Below are positions 45,659 to 57,700 of a stretch of 64,000 nt of DNA, in pieces. Under the pieces are notes generated by a model. That model was given only the letters and a program-made list of their open reading frames with translations. It had not been told where the DNA came from and made no database searches. Origin of the DNA: Diplosphaera chodatii. Its lineage: Eukaryota; Chlorophyta; Trebouxiophyceae; Prasiolales; Stichococcaceae. Positions within the stretch are counted from its first letter, which is position 1. Each line of letters starts with the position of its first letter. The translations under genes and the position numbers were made by a program. The DNA lies in assembly GCA_032358165.1 (NCBI GenBank), contig JAALGY010000054.1:1240001-1304000 (forward strand). Reading direction: 5' to 3'.

Positions 45659-46360
45659 GAAACGTGAGACGCCGCACTGTGCCGCAGAGCCTTGTTCATT
45701 GTTTGTTTGTTTGTTTGTTTGTTTTTTACAAAGGGCGTCCAGACCAGAGCTTGGTTCTTACAAAGGGCGTCCAGACCAGAACCAAGCTCAATGAACAAGG
45801 CTCTGCGGCACAGTGCGGCGTCTCACGTGGGAACGTGAGGGCGGCTGGGTAGGTCATCAAAATGCTCTGTTCGAAATATGTCAATGGAGGACACTGAAAC
45901 CACAAGGGAATGCAGGGCCCATGAGACCAGCGCAAGGCAATAGTCCCGATGAGGAAGTCTAATCTGCATGGCTGCAAACGTGCTGCAAAGGCTAAGAACG
46001 GCGAAAGTCAGCAACGCCAACAACGCGGTCCCAATCACCCAGGCCACAAATGCAATGTCCTGTACTAGGTAATGCCATCAAAACTGGTGAGTCTCTATGG
46101 CCCACTGCTAATGCGGCCGAAGCTAGCGGCAGACTGCGACGAGGGCAGACGCGGCAAGCAGCGGCGGCGGCAGCTGGCAATGGTGAAGCTGCATGGCTGA
46201 GGAGGCAGCGCATGCCGATATGACGATGTGACACAGTCGCGAGTATGTGCATCTGCAGTCTGAGAAGAAAGGGCCGTGAGTGTCGGCTGTCGGTGGCAAG
46301 GCGGCGCAGCTGATGCCAGACGCCAGACTAAAGCGGCTCCCCCAAACCGCTGCAAACCCA
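45659..46360 (-). mobile_element. Element X' without SINE, with fold-back tail
   Basis: A plus-strand X 3' end (45,660-45,700) meets a minus-strand (TTTG)n tail and X 3' end, with ~35 bp of the X 3' end repeated at 45,726-45,785. The body then diverges from X and matches 23,650-24,360 without the SINE insertion. Confidence 0.65.
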
Positions 46361-48533
46361 TTGCTGTCTACGTCGCCGACAAGCTGGCACCAATGGTAAC
46401 ACACTTATCGACTGGACCCCAGAACTGCTACGCTGTTTTGAGGTTTGACAAAGCCATTGGCCAGGAGGAGGATGCGTACATGTTCGCATGTTACATTCCA
46501 CCAGAGGGCAGCCCATCATTTGATGGCAAAGGCCCTGCGGTCTGGGAGGCGTTACGTGAGGAGGTGAGCGCCACCTGCCGCATGGGGCATGTGTTTGTTG
46601 TTGGAGACCTGAATGCACGCACCAGCACCTGCCCGGACTTTCCGGGATCTGTCGATCACCCTGTCACAGAAGAGTTCCTGCCCTCCACTGCCCCTCCTGT
46701 GCAGTCACAGCGGCACAGCCGCGACAGCAGGGAGCGGCCCAACAAGTGGGGCAGGGCTCTGCTTGACATGTGTGTTGAAACATCCCTCAGGATTGCTAAC
46801 GGTCGTGTCCCAGGAGATGAGGGGGGACAGGTCACATTTGTTAGCCACAGTCAGGTGGGCAGCAGCCTGATCGACTATGTGCTTGCAAGTGCTGATGCAT
46901 TCCCGCTGATTCAATCCCTAACAGTACTCCCTGCTCCCGAGTCGGACCACGCAGCCTTGCACTTGCTCATCAAGAGGACCACCGCCGCCCAGCAGCCGCT
47001 CCCACGTCGCCAGCGCCGCCGCCATCAGCAGCAGCAACCGCAGCAGCCCACAACCCAGCAGCCCCTTCGCCTCAGCGCAGCGCAGCTGGGAGTGTGGCAG
47101 CAGCGCCTGCAGCAGCTTGATGCAGCAGCCCAACTGGTCGACATCGCAACGGCAGCTGACGCCGCCCAGGTACCTGATGACATGCATGCTGTGGGCATGC
47201 AGTTCGACCAGTTTATCGAGACCACGCAGGCTGAGGTGGCTGCAACAGCGCCGGCCGCCAAGGGGCGGGGGCGTGACCGCAACGCTGTGCCCCGCTGGTG
47301 GGACGCTGAACTGGCCCGCGGGCGCCGCGCAGCGCGGCAAGCCGCGCGTCGCGACCCGCAGTCAGCTGCTGCTCGCGCACTGCGCCAGCAGTACCAGCAC
47401 CTGCTACGCCGCACACAGCGCCAGTGGACCCGCAGTCAGGCTCTTTCTCTCACTGAAATGGCTCGCTCTACCAACTCCAAAAAGTTTTGGCAGAAGTTCA
47501 AACCTGCTAAGAAGCGGTCCTGTCCCATAGCAGATGATGTGATGCTCGAGTCCTTCCGTAAACTACTGGATGCCCCCACACTTCCATCAAGCACTGCAGG
47601 TACCTCGGGTAGTGGTGCTGCGCCACCTTTTGCCGACGGGAGCGAGCTGAACTCGCCCTTCACAGCCGGCGCCGTGCAAGAGGCTATAGGAGCCCTGCGC
47701 GGAGGCAAAGCAACGGTGGGGTTGCTCAAATTGGATGCTTTATCTGTTGCAGCGGCGCAGCTTGCACCCTGTCTTGCATGTATTTTTAACTCGTGTCAAC
47801 GAGTTGCAGCGCTGCCAAGGAGCTGGGCATTTTGCGGCATCACGCCAATTCATAAGGGGGGCGATACATCTGATCCGGGCAATTACCGTGGCATTGCTGT
47901 TGGGTCTCTGTTGGCAAAACTATATGCTTGCATGCTTAACGAAAAGCTTATGAGGTGGACCGAGCAGCACCAGCTGCGCGCACGCGGACAGGCGGGCTTC
48001 CGCAAGGACCACCGCACCACCGATCAAACCTTCGTCGTTCGCACCCTCATCGAGAAGGCCAAGGCAGATAAGCAGCCTCTGTACTCTTGCTTTGTCGATT
48101 TCAAGAAGGCATACGATACTGTACCTCGTGATTTGCTTTGGGAGAAGCTGCAGCGGATTGGGGTGCATGGGGAGTTTCTGAGGGGGGTGCAGGCACTGTA
48201 TGCTGATGTGCCAATGGCATTGCAGTTTGAGGGGGGAATGTCCGATACATTCCAGAGCACTTTGGGTGTTAAGCAGGGATGTCCACTATCTCCAACCCTT
48301 TTCGGGATTTACATTGACGATTTCCAAGCGGAGCTGGAGGCCGCTGGCGGGGACCTGGACCTGCCCACCCTGTGTGGTGTGCAGGCACCTGCCCTCTTCT
48401 ATGCAGATGACCTGGACCTGGTGTCCACGTCCGTACGCGGCCTGCAGGCGCAGCTCGACCTGCTGGAGTCGTACTGCAAGCGCTGGCGCCTCACCGTCAA
48501 CGTGAAGAAGACAAAGGTCGTGGTGTATGCAGC
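46361..48533 (+). pseudogene. LINE-A tandem unit 1, starts within the endonuclease
   Basis: From IAVYVADKLAPM through the rest of APE, the linker and the complete RT to KTKVVVY, then the tandem junction at 48,530-48,533. The open frame 46,276-48,963 (895 codons) begins in X' sequence and crosses the junction and the SINE without a stop. Confidence 0.88.
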
Positions 48534-48578
48534 TGCGCAGGAGTCAACACCAGGCAGCCCAAGATGCAGCTCCAGTGG

Positions 48579-48807
48579 AATGGATAGCGGTAAGGGAAGT
48601 GCAAATAGCGATGGAAAAGGACCTTTGACCGGAAGGCTGTTTGTGTATTGCGTTTTTCAACGACTTATATACACAAACCATGGAGGGCAGATTGCCGAAG
48701 CAACCACTTGCATAGGGTGGGGTGGGTTGGTCCCACACGGAACTAGACCCGAAACTTCCGCCACCGCCAGGGATCGAACCCGGTCCCTGAACGGTGTCCA
48801 ATGGGTT
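48579..48807 (-). mobile_element. SINE-S in unit 2 (ORF1 segment)
   Basis: 229 bp flanked by TCCAGTGG (48,571-48,578 and 48,808-48,815). The sense strand is minus. Insert plus duplication is 237 bp, a multiple of 3. Confidence 0.9.
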
Positions 48808-50376
48808 TCCAGTGGCGAATGCACGCCGCGCAGCCGCGGATGCTGTGCAATTTGCACAGCAGCACCTCGCGCCGCGCCGGCAGCGGCGGCCAAGCGCTCT
48901 TGGCCCTCACCCTGCTGCTGCTCCCCTTGGCATTGCATCACGCTTTGCTGTGCTGCCTGTTGAGCCCACTTCTCACACATCACCTGGTGGCCCCACACTG
49001 GCTGAGGGCACACAACCCTCTCCAGCAAAGGCGCCAGCCACACCCAAACCCACCTCCAACCATGTCTGCTAGGGGTGCTGGGGCCGGGCTGCGCCCGGCG
49101 CAATCCGGTCCCCTAACAGCGCCCTGTCTGTGCTGAGCCTGAACGTCCAGGGCTGGCTGTCCAGAGATGCATCTGCTCTTTCGCAGGTCATCAAGGCGGC
49201 TGACTTCGATGTACTGGCATTCAGCGAGACGTGGGCGCGTGAGGGGAGCGATGCGCCGGAGCTGGACGGCTTCACGTCCGTCCTGCACCTGCCGCGCAGC
49301 CGGCGTCAGCAGCGTGGCGGCGCACGTGGCGGCATCGCTGTCTACGTCGCCGACAAGCTGGCACCAATGGTAACACACTTATCGACTGGACCCCAGAACT
49401 GCTACGCTGTTTTGAGGTTTGACAAAGCCATTGGCCAGGAGGAGGATGCGTACATGTTCGCATGTTACATTCCACCAGAGGGCAGCCCATCATTTGATGG
49501 CAAAGGCCCTGCGGTCTGGGAGGCGTTACGTGAGGAGGTGAGCGCCACCTGCCGCATGGGGCATGTGTTTGTTGTTGGAGACCTGAACGCACGCACCAGC
49601 ACCTGCCCGGACTTTCCGGGATCTGTCGATCACCCTGTCACAGAAGAGTTCCTGCCCTCCACTGCCCCTCCTGTGCAGTCACAGCGGCACAGCCGCGACA
49701 GCAGGGAGCGGCCCAACAAGTGGGGCAGGGCTCTGCTTGACATGTGTGTTGAGACATCCCTCAGGATTGCTAACGGTCGTGTCCCAGGAGATGAGGGGGG
49801 TCAAGTCACTTTTGTTAGCCAAAGTCAGGTGGGCAGCAGCCTGATCGACTATGTGCTTGCAAGTGCTGATGCATTCCCGCTGATTCAATCCCTAACAGTA
49901 CTCCCTGCTCCCGAGTCGGACCATGCAGCCTTGCATCTGCTCATCAAGAGGACCACCGCCGCCCAGCAGCCGCTCCCACGTCGCCAGCGCCGCCGCCATC
50001 AGCAGCAGCAACCGCAGCAGCCCACAACCCAGCAGCCCCTGCGCCTCAGCGCAGCGCAGCTGGGAGTGTGGCAGCAGCGCCTGCAGCAGCCTGACGCAGC
50101 AGCCCAACTGGTCGACATTGCAGCTGCAGCTGACGCCGCCCAGGTACCTGATGACATGCATGCTGTGGGCATGCAATTCGACCAGTTTATCGAGACCACG
50201 CAGGCTGAGGTGGCTGCAACAGCGCCGGCCGCCAAGGGGCGGGGGCGTGACCGCAACGCTGTGCCCCGCTGGTGGGACGCTGAACTGGCTCGCGGGCGCC
50301 GCGCAGCGCGGCAAGCCGCGCGTCGCGACCCGCAGTCAGCTGCTGCTCGCGCACTGCGCCAGCAGTACCAGCACCT

Positions 50377-50603
50377 CCATTCATTGGACACCGTTCAGGG
50401 ACCGGGTTCGATCCCTGGCGGTGGCGGAAGTTTCGGGTCTAGTTCCGTGTGGGACCAACCCACCCCACCCTATGCAAGTGGTTGCTTCGGCAATCTGCCC
50501 TCCATGGTTTGTGTATATAAGTCGTTGAAAAACGCAATACACAAACAGCCTTCCGGTCAAAGGTCCTTTTCCATCGCTATTTGCACTTCCCTTACCGCTA
50601 TCC
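50377..50603 (+). mobile_element. SINE-S in unit 2 (ORF2 linker), full unit with T-arm-like head
   Basis: 227 bp flanked by ACCT (50,373-50,376 and 50,604-50,607). The head contains GGTTCGA (50,405-50,411) in a 5-bp-stem, 7-nt-loop T-arm fold (CCGGG / CCTGG), enclosed by CACCG / CGGTG. No A-box is recognisable. TATATAAG lies mid-element. The 3' end is CTTACCGCTATCC, with no long A tail. Confidence 0.88.
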
Positions 50604-51734
50604 ACCTGCTACGCCGCACACAGCGCCAGTGGACCCGCAGTCAGGCTCTTTCTCTCACTGAAATGGCTCGCTCTACCAACTCCAAAAAGTTTTGGCAGAA
50701 GTTCAAACCTGCTAAGAAGCGGTCCTGTCCCATAGCAGATGATGTGATGCTCGAGTCCTTCCGTAAACTACTGGATGCCCCCACACTTCCATCAAGCACT
50801 GCAGGTACCTCGGGTAGTGGTGCTGCGCCACCTTTTGCCGACGGGAGCGAGCTGAACTCGCCCTTCACAGCCGGCGCCGTGCAAGAGGCTATAGGAGCCC
50901 TGCGCGGAGGCAAAGCAACGGTGGGGTTGCTCAAATTGGATGCTTTATCTGTTGCAGCGGCGCAGCTTGCACCCTGTCTTGCATGTATTTTTAACTCGTG
51001 TCAACGAGTTGCAGCGCTGCCAAGGAGCTGGGCATTGTGCGGCATCACGCCAATTCATAAGGGGGGCGATACATCTGATCCGGGTAATTACCGTGGCATT
51101 GCTGTTGGGTCTCTGTTGGCAAAACTATATGCTTGCATGCTTAACGAAAAGCTTATGAGGTGGACCGAGCAGCACCAGCTGCGCGCACGCGGACAGGCGG
51201 GCTTCCGCAAGGACCACCGCACCACCGATCAAACCTTCGTCGTTCGCACCCTCATCGAGAAGGCCAAGGCAGATAAGCAGCCTCTGTACTCTTGCTTTGT
51301 CGATTTCAAGAAGGCATACGATACTGTACCTCGTGATTTGCTTTGGGAGAAGCTGCAGCGGATTGGGGTGCATGGGGAGTTTCTGAGGGGGGTGCAGGCA
51401 CTGTATGCTGATGTGCCAATGGCATTGCAGTTTGAGGGGGGAATGTCCGATACATTCCAGAGCACTTTGGGTGTTAAGCAGGGATGTCCACTATCTCCAA
51501 CCCTTTTCGGGATTTACATTGACGATTTCCAAGCGGAGCTGGAGGCCGCTGGCGGGGACCTGGACCTGCCCACCCTGTGTGGTGTGCAGGCACCTGCCCT
51601 CTTCTATGCAGATGACCTGGACCTGGTGTCCACGTCCGTACGCGGCCTGCAGGCGCAGCTCGACCTGCTGGAGTCGTACTGCAAGCGCTGGCGCCTCACC
51701 GTCAACGTGAAGAAGACAAAGGTCGTGGTGTATG

Positions 51735-54475
51735 CAGCTGCGCAGGAGTCAACACCAGGCAGCCCAAGATGCAGCTCCAGTGGCGAATGCACGCCGCGCA
51801 GCCGCGGATGCTGTGCAATTTGCACAGCAGCACCTCGCGCCGCGCCGGCAGCGGCGGCCAAGCGCTCTTGGCCCTCACCCTGCTGCTGCTCCCCTTGGCA
51901 TTGCATCACGCTTTGCTGTGCTGCCTGTTGAGCCCACTTCTCACACATCACCTGGTGGCCCCACACTGGCTGAGGGCACACAACCCTCTCCAGCAAAGGC
52001 GCCAGCCACACCCAAACCCACCTCCAACCATGTCTGCTAGGGGTGCTGGGGCCGGGCTGCGCCCGGCGCAATCCGGTCCCCTAACAGCGCCCTGTCTGTG
52101 CTGAGCCTGAACGTCCAGGGCTGGCTGTCCAGAGATGCATCTGCTCTTTCGCAGGTCATCAAGGCGGCTGACTTCGATGTACTGGCATTCAGCGAGACGT
52201 GGGCGCGTGAGGGGAGCGATGCGCCGGAGCTGGACGGCTTCACGTCCGTCCTGCACCTGCCGCGCAGCCGGCGTCAGCAGCGTGGCGGCGCACGTGGCGG
52301 CATCGCTGTCTACGTCGCCGACAAGCTGGCACCAATGGTAACACACTTATCGACTGGACCCCAGAACTGCTACGCTGTTTTGAGGTTTGACAAAGCCATT
52401 GGCCAGGAGGAGGATGCGTACATGTTCGCATGTTACATTCCACCAGAGGGCAGCCCATCATTTGATGGCAAAGGCCCTGCGGTCTGGGAGGCGTTACGTG
52501 AGGAGGTGAGCGCCACCTGCCGCATGGGGCATGTGTTTGTTGTTGGAGACCTGAACGCACGCACCAGCACCTGCCCGGACTTTCCGGGATCTGTCGATCA
52601 CCCTGTCACAGAAGAGTTCCTGCCCTCCACTGCCCCTCCTGTGCAGTCACAGCGGCACAGCCGCGACAGCAGGGAGCGGCCCAACAAGTGGGGCAGGGCT
52701 CTGCTTGACATGTGTGTTGAGACATCCCTCAGGATTGCTAACGGTCGTGTCCCAGGAGATGAGGGGGGTCAAGTCACTTTTGTTAGCCAAAGTCAGGTGG
52801 GCAGCAGCCTGATCGACTATGTGCTTGCAAGTGCTGATGCATTCCCGCTGATTCAATCCCTAACAGTACTCCCTGCTCCCGAGTCGGACCATGCAGCCTT
52901 GCATCTGCTCATCAAGAGGACCACCGCCGCCCAGCAGCCGCTCCCACGTCGCCAGCGCCGCCGCCATCAGCAGCAGCAACCGCAGCAGCCCACAACCCAG
53001 CAGCCCCTGCGCCTCAGCGCAGCGCAGCTGGGAGTGTGGCAGCAGCGCCTGCAGCAGCCTGACGCAGCAGCCCAACTGGTCGACATTGCAGCTGCAGCTG
53101 ACGCCGCCCAGGTACCTGATGACATGCATGCTGTGGGCATGCAATTCGACCAGTTTATCGAGACCACGCAGGCTGAGGTGGCTGCAACAGCGCCGGCCGC
53201 CAAGGGGCGGGGGCGTGACCGCAACGCTGTGCCCCGCTGGTGGGACGCTGAACTGGCTCGCGGGCGCCGCGCAGCGCGGCAAGCCGCGCGTCGCGACCCG
53301 CAGTCAGCTGCTGCTCGCGCACTGCGCCAGCAGTACCAGCACCTGCTACGCCGCACACAGCGCCAGTGGACCCGCAGTCAGGCTCTTTCTCTCACTGAAA
53401 TGGCTCGCTCTACCAACTCCAAAAAGTTTTGGCAGAAGTTCAAACCTGCTAAGAAGCGGTCCTGTCCCATAGCAGATGATGTGATGCTCGAGTCCTTCCG
53501 TAAACTACTGGATGCCCCCACACTTCCATCAAGCACTGCAGGTACCTCGGGTAGTGGTGCTGCGCCACCTTTTGCCGACGGGAGCGAGCTGAACTCGCCC
53601 TTCACAGCCGGCGCCGTGCAAGAGGCTATAGGAGCCCTGCGCGGAGGCAAAGCAACGGTGGGGTTGCTCAAATTGGATGCTTTATCTGTTGCAGCGGCGC
53701 AGCTTGCACCCTGTCTTGCATGTATTTTTAACTCGTGTCAACGAGTTGCAGCGCTGCCAAGGAGCTGGGCATTGTGCGGCATCACGCCAATTCATAAGGG
53801 GGGCGATACATCTGATCCGGGTAATTACCGTGGCATTGCTGTTGGGTCTCTGTTGGCAAAACTATATGCTTGCATGCTTAACGAAAAGCTTATGAGGTGG
53901 ACCGAGCAGCACCAGCTGCGCGCACGCGGACAGGCGGGCTTCCGCAAGGACCACCGCACCACCGATCAAACCTTCGTCGTTCGCACCCTCATCGAGAAGG
54001 CCAAGGCAGATAAGCAGCCTCTGTACTCTTGCTTTGTCGATTTCAAGAAGGCATACGATACTGTACCTCGTGATTTGCTTTGGGAGAAGCTGCAGCGGAT
54101 TGGGGTGCATGGGGAGTTTCTGAGGGGGGTGCAGGCACTGTATGCTGATGTGCCAATGGCATTGCAGTTTGAGGGGGGAATGTCCGATACATTCCAGAGC
54201 ACTTTGGGTGTTAAGCAGGGATGTCCACTATCTCCAACCCTTTTCGGGATTTACATTGACGATTTCCAAGCGGAGCTGGAGGCCGCTGGCGGGGACCTGG
54301 ACCTGCCCACCCTGTGTGGTGTGCAGGCACCTGCCCTCTTCTATGCAGATGACCTGGACCTGGTGTCCACGTCCGTACGCGGCCTGCAGGCGCAGCTCGA
54401 CCTGCTGGAGTCGTACTGCAAGCGCTGGCGCCTCACCGTCAACGTGAAGAAGACAAAGGTCGTGGTGTATGCAGC
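51735..54475 (+). mobile_element. LINE-A tandem unit 3 (2,737 bp, no SINE)
   Basis: Same content as unit 2 without the insertions; amber at 52,038-52,040. Open frame 52,098-54,668 (856 codons) holds the complete endonuclease and RT up to the thumb, then reads across the next junction into ORF1 sequence in a foreign frame. Confidence 0.92.
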
Positions 54476-54777
54476 TGCGCAGGAGTCAACACCAGGCAGC
54501 CCAAGATGCAGCTCCAGTGGCGAATGCACGCCGCGCAGCCGCGGATGCTGTGCAATTTGCACAGCAGCACTTCGCGCCGCGCCGGCAGCGGCGGCCAAGC
54601 GCTCTTGGCCCTCACCCTGCTGCTGCTCCCCTTGGCATTGCATCACGCTTTGCTGTGCTGCCTGTTGAGCCCACTTCTCACACATCACCTGGTGGCCCCA
54701 CACTGGCTGAGGGCACACAACCCTCTCCAGCAAAGGCGCCAGCCACACCCAAACCCACCTCCAACCATGTCTGCTAG

Positions 54778-57700
54778 GGGTGCTGGGGCCGGGCTGCGCC
54801 CGGCGCAATCCGGTCCCCTAACAGCGCCCTGTCTGTGCTGAGCCTGAACGTCCAGGGCTGGCTGTCCAGAGATGCATCTGCTCTTTCGCAGGTCATCAAG
54901 GCGGCTGACTTCGATGTACTGGCATTCAGCGAGACGTGGGCGCGTGAGGGGAGCGATGCGCCGGAGCTGGACGGCTTCACGTCCGTCCTGCACCTGCCGC
55001 GCAGCCGGCGTCAGCAGCGTGGCGGCGCACGTGGCGGCATCGCTGTCTACGTCGCCGACAAGCTGGCACCAATGGTAACACACTTATCGACTGGACCCCA
55101 GAACTGCTACGCTGTTTTGAGGTTTGACAAAGCCATTGGCCAGGAGGAGGATGCGTACATGTTCGCATGTTACATTCCACCAGAGGGCAGCCCATCATTT
55201 GATGGCAAAGGCCCTGCGGTCTGGGAGGCGTTACGTGAGGAGGTGAGCGCCACCTGCCGCATGGGGCATGTGTTTGTTGTTGGAGACCTGAACGCACGCA
55301 CCAGCACCTGCCCGGACTTTCCGGGATCTGTCGATCACCCTGTCACAGAAGAGTTCCTGCCCTCCACTGCCCCTCCTGTGCAGTCACAGCGGCACAGCCG
55401 CGACAGCAGGGAGCGGCCCAACAAGTGGGGCAGGGCTCTGCTTGACATGTGTGTTGAGACATCCCTCAGGATTGCTAACGGTCGTGTCCCAGGAGATGAG
55501 GGGGGTCAAGTCACTTTTGTTAGCCAAAGTCAGGTGGGCAGCAGCCTGATCGACTATGTGCTTGCAAGTGCTGATGCATTCCCGCTGATTCAATCCCTAA
55601 CAGTACTCCCTGCTCCCGAGTCGGACCATGCAGCCTTGCATCTGCTCATCAAGAGGACCACCGCCGCCCAGCAGCCGCTCCCACGTCGCCAGCGCCGCCG
55701 CCATCAGCAGCAGCAACCGCAGCAGCCCACAACCCAGCAGCCCCTGCGCCTCAGCGCAGCGCAGCTGGGAGTGTGGCAGCAGCGCCTGCAGCAGCCTGAC
55801 GCAGCAGCCCAACTGGTCGACATTGCAGCTGCAGCTGACGCCGCCCAGGTACCTGATGACATGCATGCTGTGGGCATGCAATTCGACCAGTTTATCGAGA
55901 CCACGCAGGCTGAGGTGGCTGCAACAGCGCCGGCCGCCAAGGGGCGGGGGCGTGACCGCAACGCTGTGCCCCGCTGGTGGGACGCTGAACTGGCTCGCGG
56001 GCGCCGCGCAGCGCGGCAAGCCGCGCGTCGCGACCCGCAGTCAGCTGCTGCTCGCGCACTGCGCCAGCAGTACCAGCACCTGCTACGCCGCACACAGCGT
56101 CAGTGGACCCGCAGTCAGGCTCTTTCTCTCACTGAAATGGCTCGCTCTACCAACTCCAAAAAGTTCTGGCAGAAGTTCAAACCTGCTAAGAAGCGGTCCT
56201 GTCCCATAGCAGATGATGTGATGCTCGAGTCCTTCCGTAAACTACTGGATGCCCCCACACTTCCATCAAGCACTGCAGGTACCTCGGGTAGTGGGGCTGC
56301 GCCACCTTTTGCCGACGGGAGCGAGCTCAACTCGCCCTTCACAGCCGGCGCCGTGCAAGAGGCTATAGGAGCCCTGCGCGGAGGCAAAGCGACGGTGGGA
56401 TTGCTCAAATTGGATGCTTTATCTGTTGCAGCGGCGCAGCTTGCACCCTGTCTTGCATGTATTTTTAAGTCGTGTCAACGAGTTGCAGCGTTGCCAAGGA
56501 GCTGGGCATTGTGCGGCATCACGCCAATTCATAAGGGGGGCGACACATCTGATCCGGGTAATTACCGTGGCATTGCTGTTGGGTCTCTGTTGGCAAAACT
56601 ATATGCTTACATGCTTAACGAAAAGCTTATGAGGTGGACCGAGCAGCACCAGCTGCGCGCACGCGGACAGGCGGGCTTCCGCAAGGACCACCGCACCACC
56701 GACCAAACCTTCGTCGTTCGCACCCTCATCGAGAAGGCCAAGGCAGATAAGCAGCCTCTGTACTCTTGCTTTGTCGATTTCAAGAAGGCATACGATACTG
56801 TACCTCGTGATTTGCTTTGGGAGAAGCTGCAGCGGATTGGGGTGCATGGGGAGTTGCTGAGGGGGGTTCAGGCACTGTATGCTGATGTGCCAATGGCATT
56901 GCAGTTTGAGGGGGGAATGTCCGATACATTCCAGAGCACTTTGGGGGTTAAGCAGGGATGTCCACTATCTCCAACCCTTTTCGGGATTTACATTGACGAT
57001 TTCCAAGCGGAGCTGGAGGCCGCCGGCGGGGACCTGGACCTGCCCACCCTGTGTGGTGTGCAGGCACCTGCCCTCTTCTATGCAGATGACCTGGACCTGG
57101 TGTCCACGTCCGTACGCGGCCTGCAGGCGCAGCTCGACCTGCTGGAGTCGTACTGCAAGCGCTGGCGCCTCACCGTCAACGTGAAGAAGACAAAGGTCGT
57201 GGTGTATGCAGCCCAGGCTGCTGCACCACCGGTTCTCACCTACATGCATGCTCCCATCGAAGTACTGGACTCGTTTACCTATCTGGGGGTTGATATCTCT
57301 ACTCGTAGTTCTTTTGCTGCCGCTAGCATCGGCAGAGCGGCCTCCGCCCAGCGCGCCGCACTTGCATTGCAGCATCGTTGCCACGACCTGAGCCTGCATG
57401 ACCCAGCATTGCAGCTGCATTTGTTTGATGCACTAGTACGTCCTGTTATGCTATATGGTGTCGAAACATGGGGACCTGGGGCGTTATGTGGTACTGGCAT
57501 GGATACTTGTGAGCTTGTCCATCGGAAGTTCCTTCGGTCTGTTCTTGGCGTGCGCACAGGCACTCCCAACGTGGCGGTGTTGGGGGAGCTTGGGCGGTTC
57601 CCAGTGGCGCACACGGCAACGCTGGCCATCTGCCGGTTCTGGAACCGGCTGGTCGCAATGCCGGACACCCGCCTCACCAAGCAGGCATTCCTGGAGAACT

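Larger units (their letters stand above)
48530..51738 (+). mobile_element. LINE-A tandem unit 2, carries two SINE-S insertions
   Basis: Runs from ORF1 C-terminal sequence through amber 49,070-49,072 and ORF2 to the RT thumb. Length 3,205 bp, which equals unit 3 (2,737 bp) plus the two SINEs and their target duplications (237 + 231). Open frame 49,130-51,931 (933 codons) contains one SINE in frame. Confidence 0.92.

Noticed and set aside
50405..50425. A tRNA gene
   Set aside because: Only a T-arm-like hairpin is present; D arm, anticodon arm and a full acceptor stem are missing, and the sequence repeats as part of a dispersed element.
50377..50603. Hammerhead ribozyme or retrozyme identity for SINE-S
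   Set aside because: Partial dimers suggested it, but no CTGATGA...GAAA core was found on either strand.
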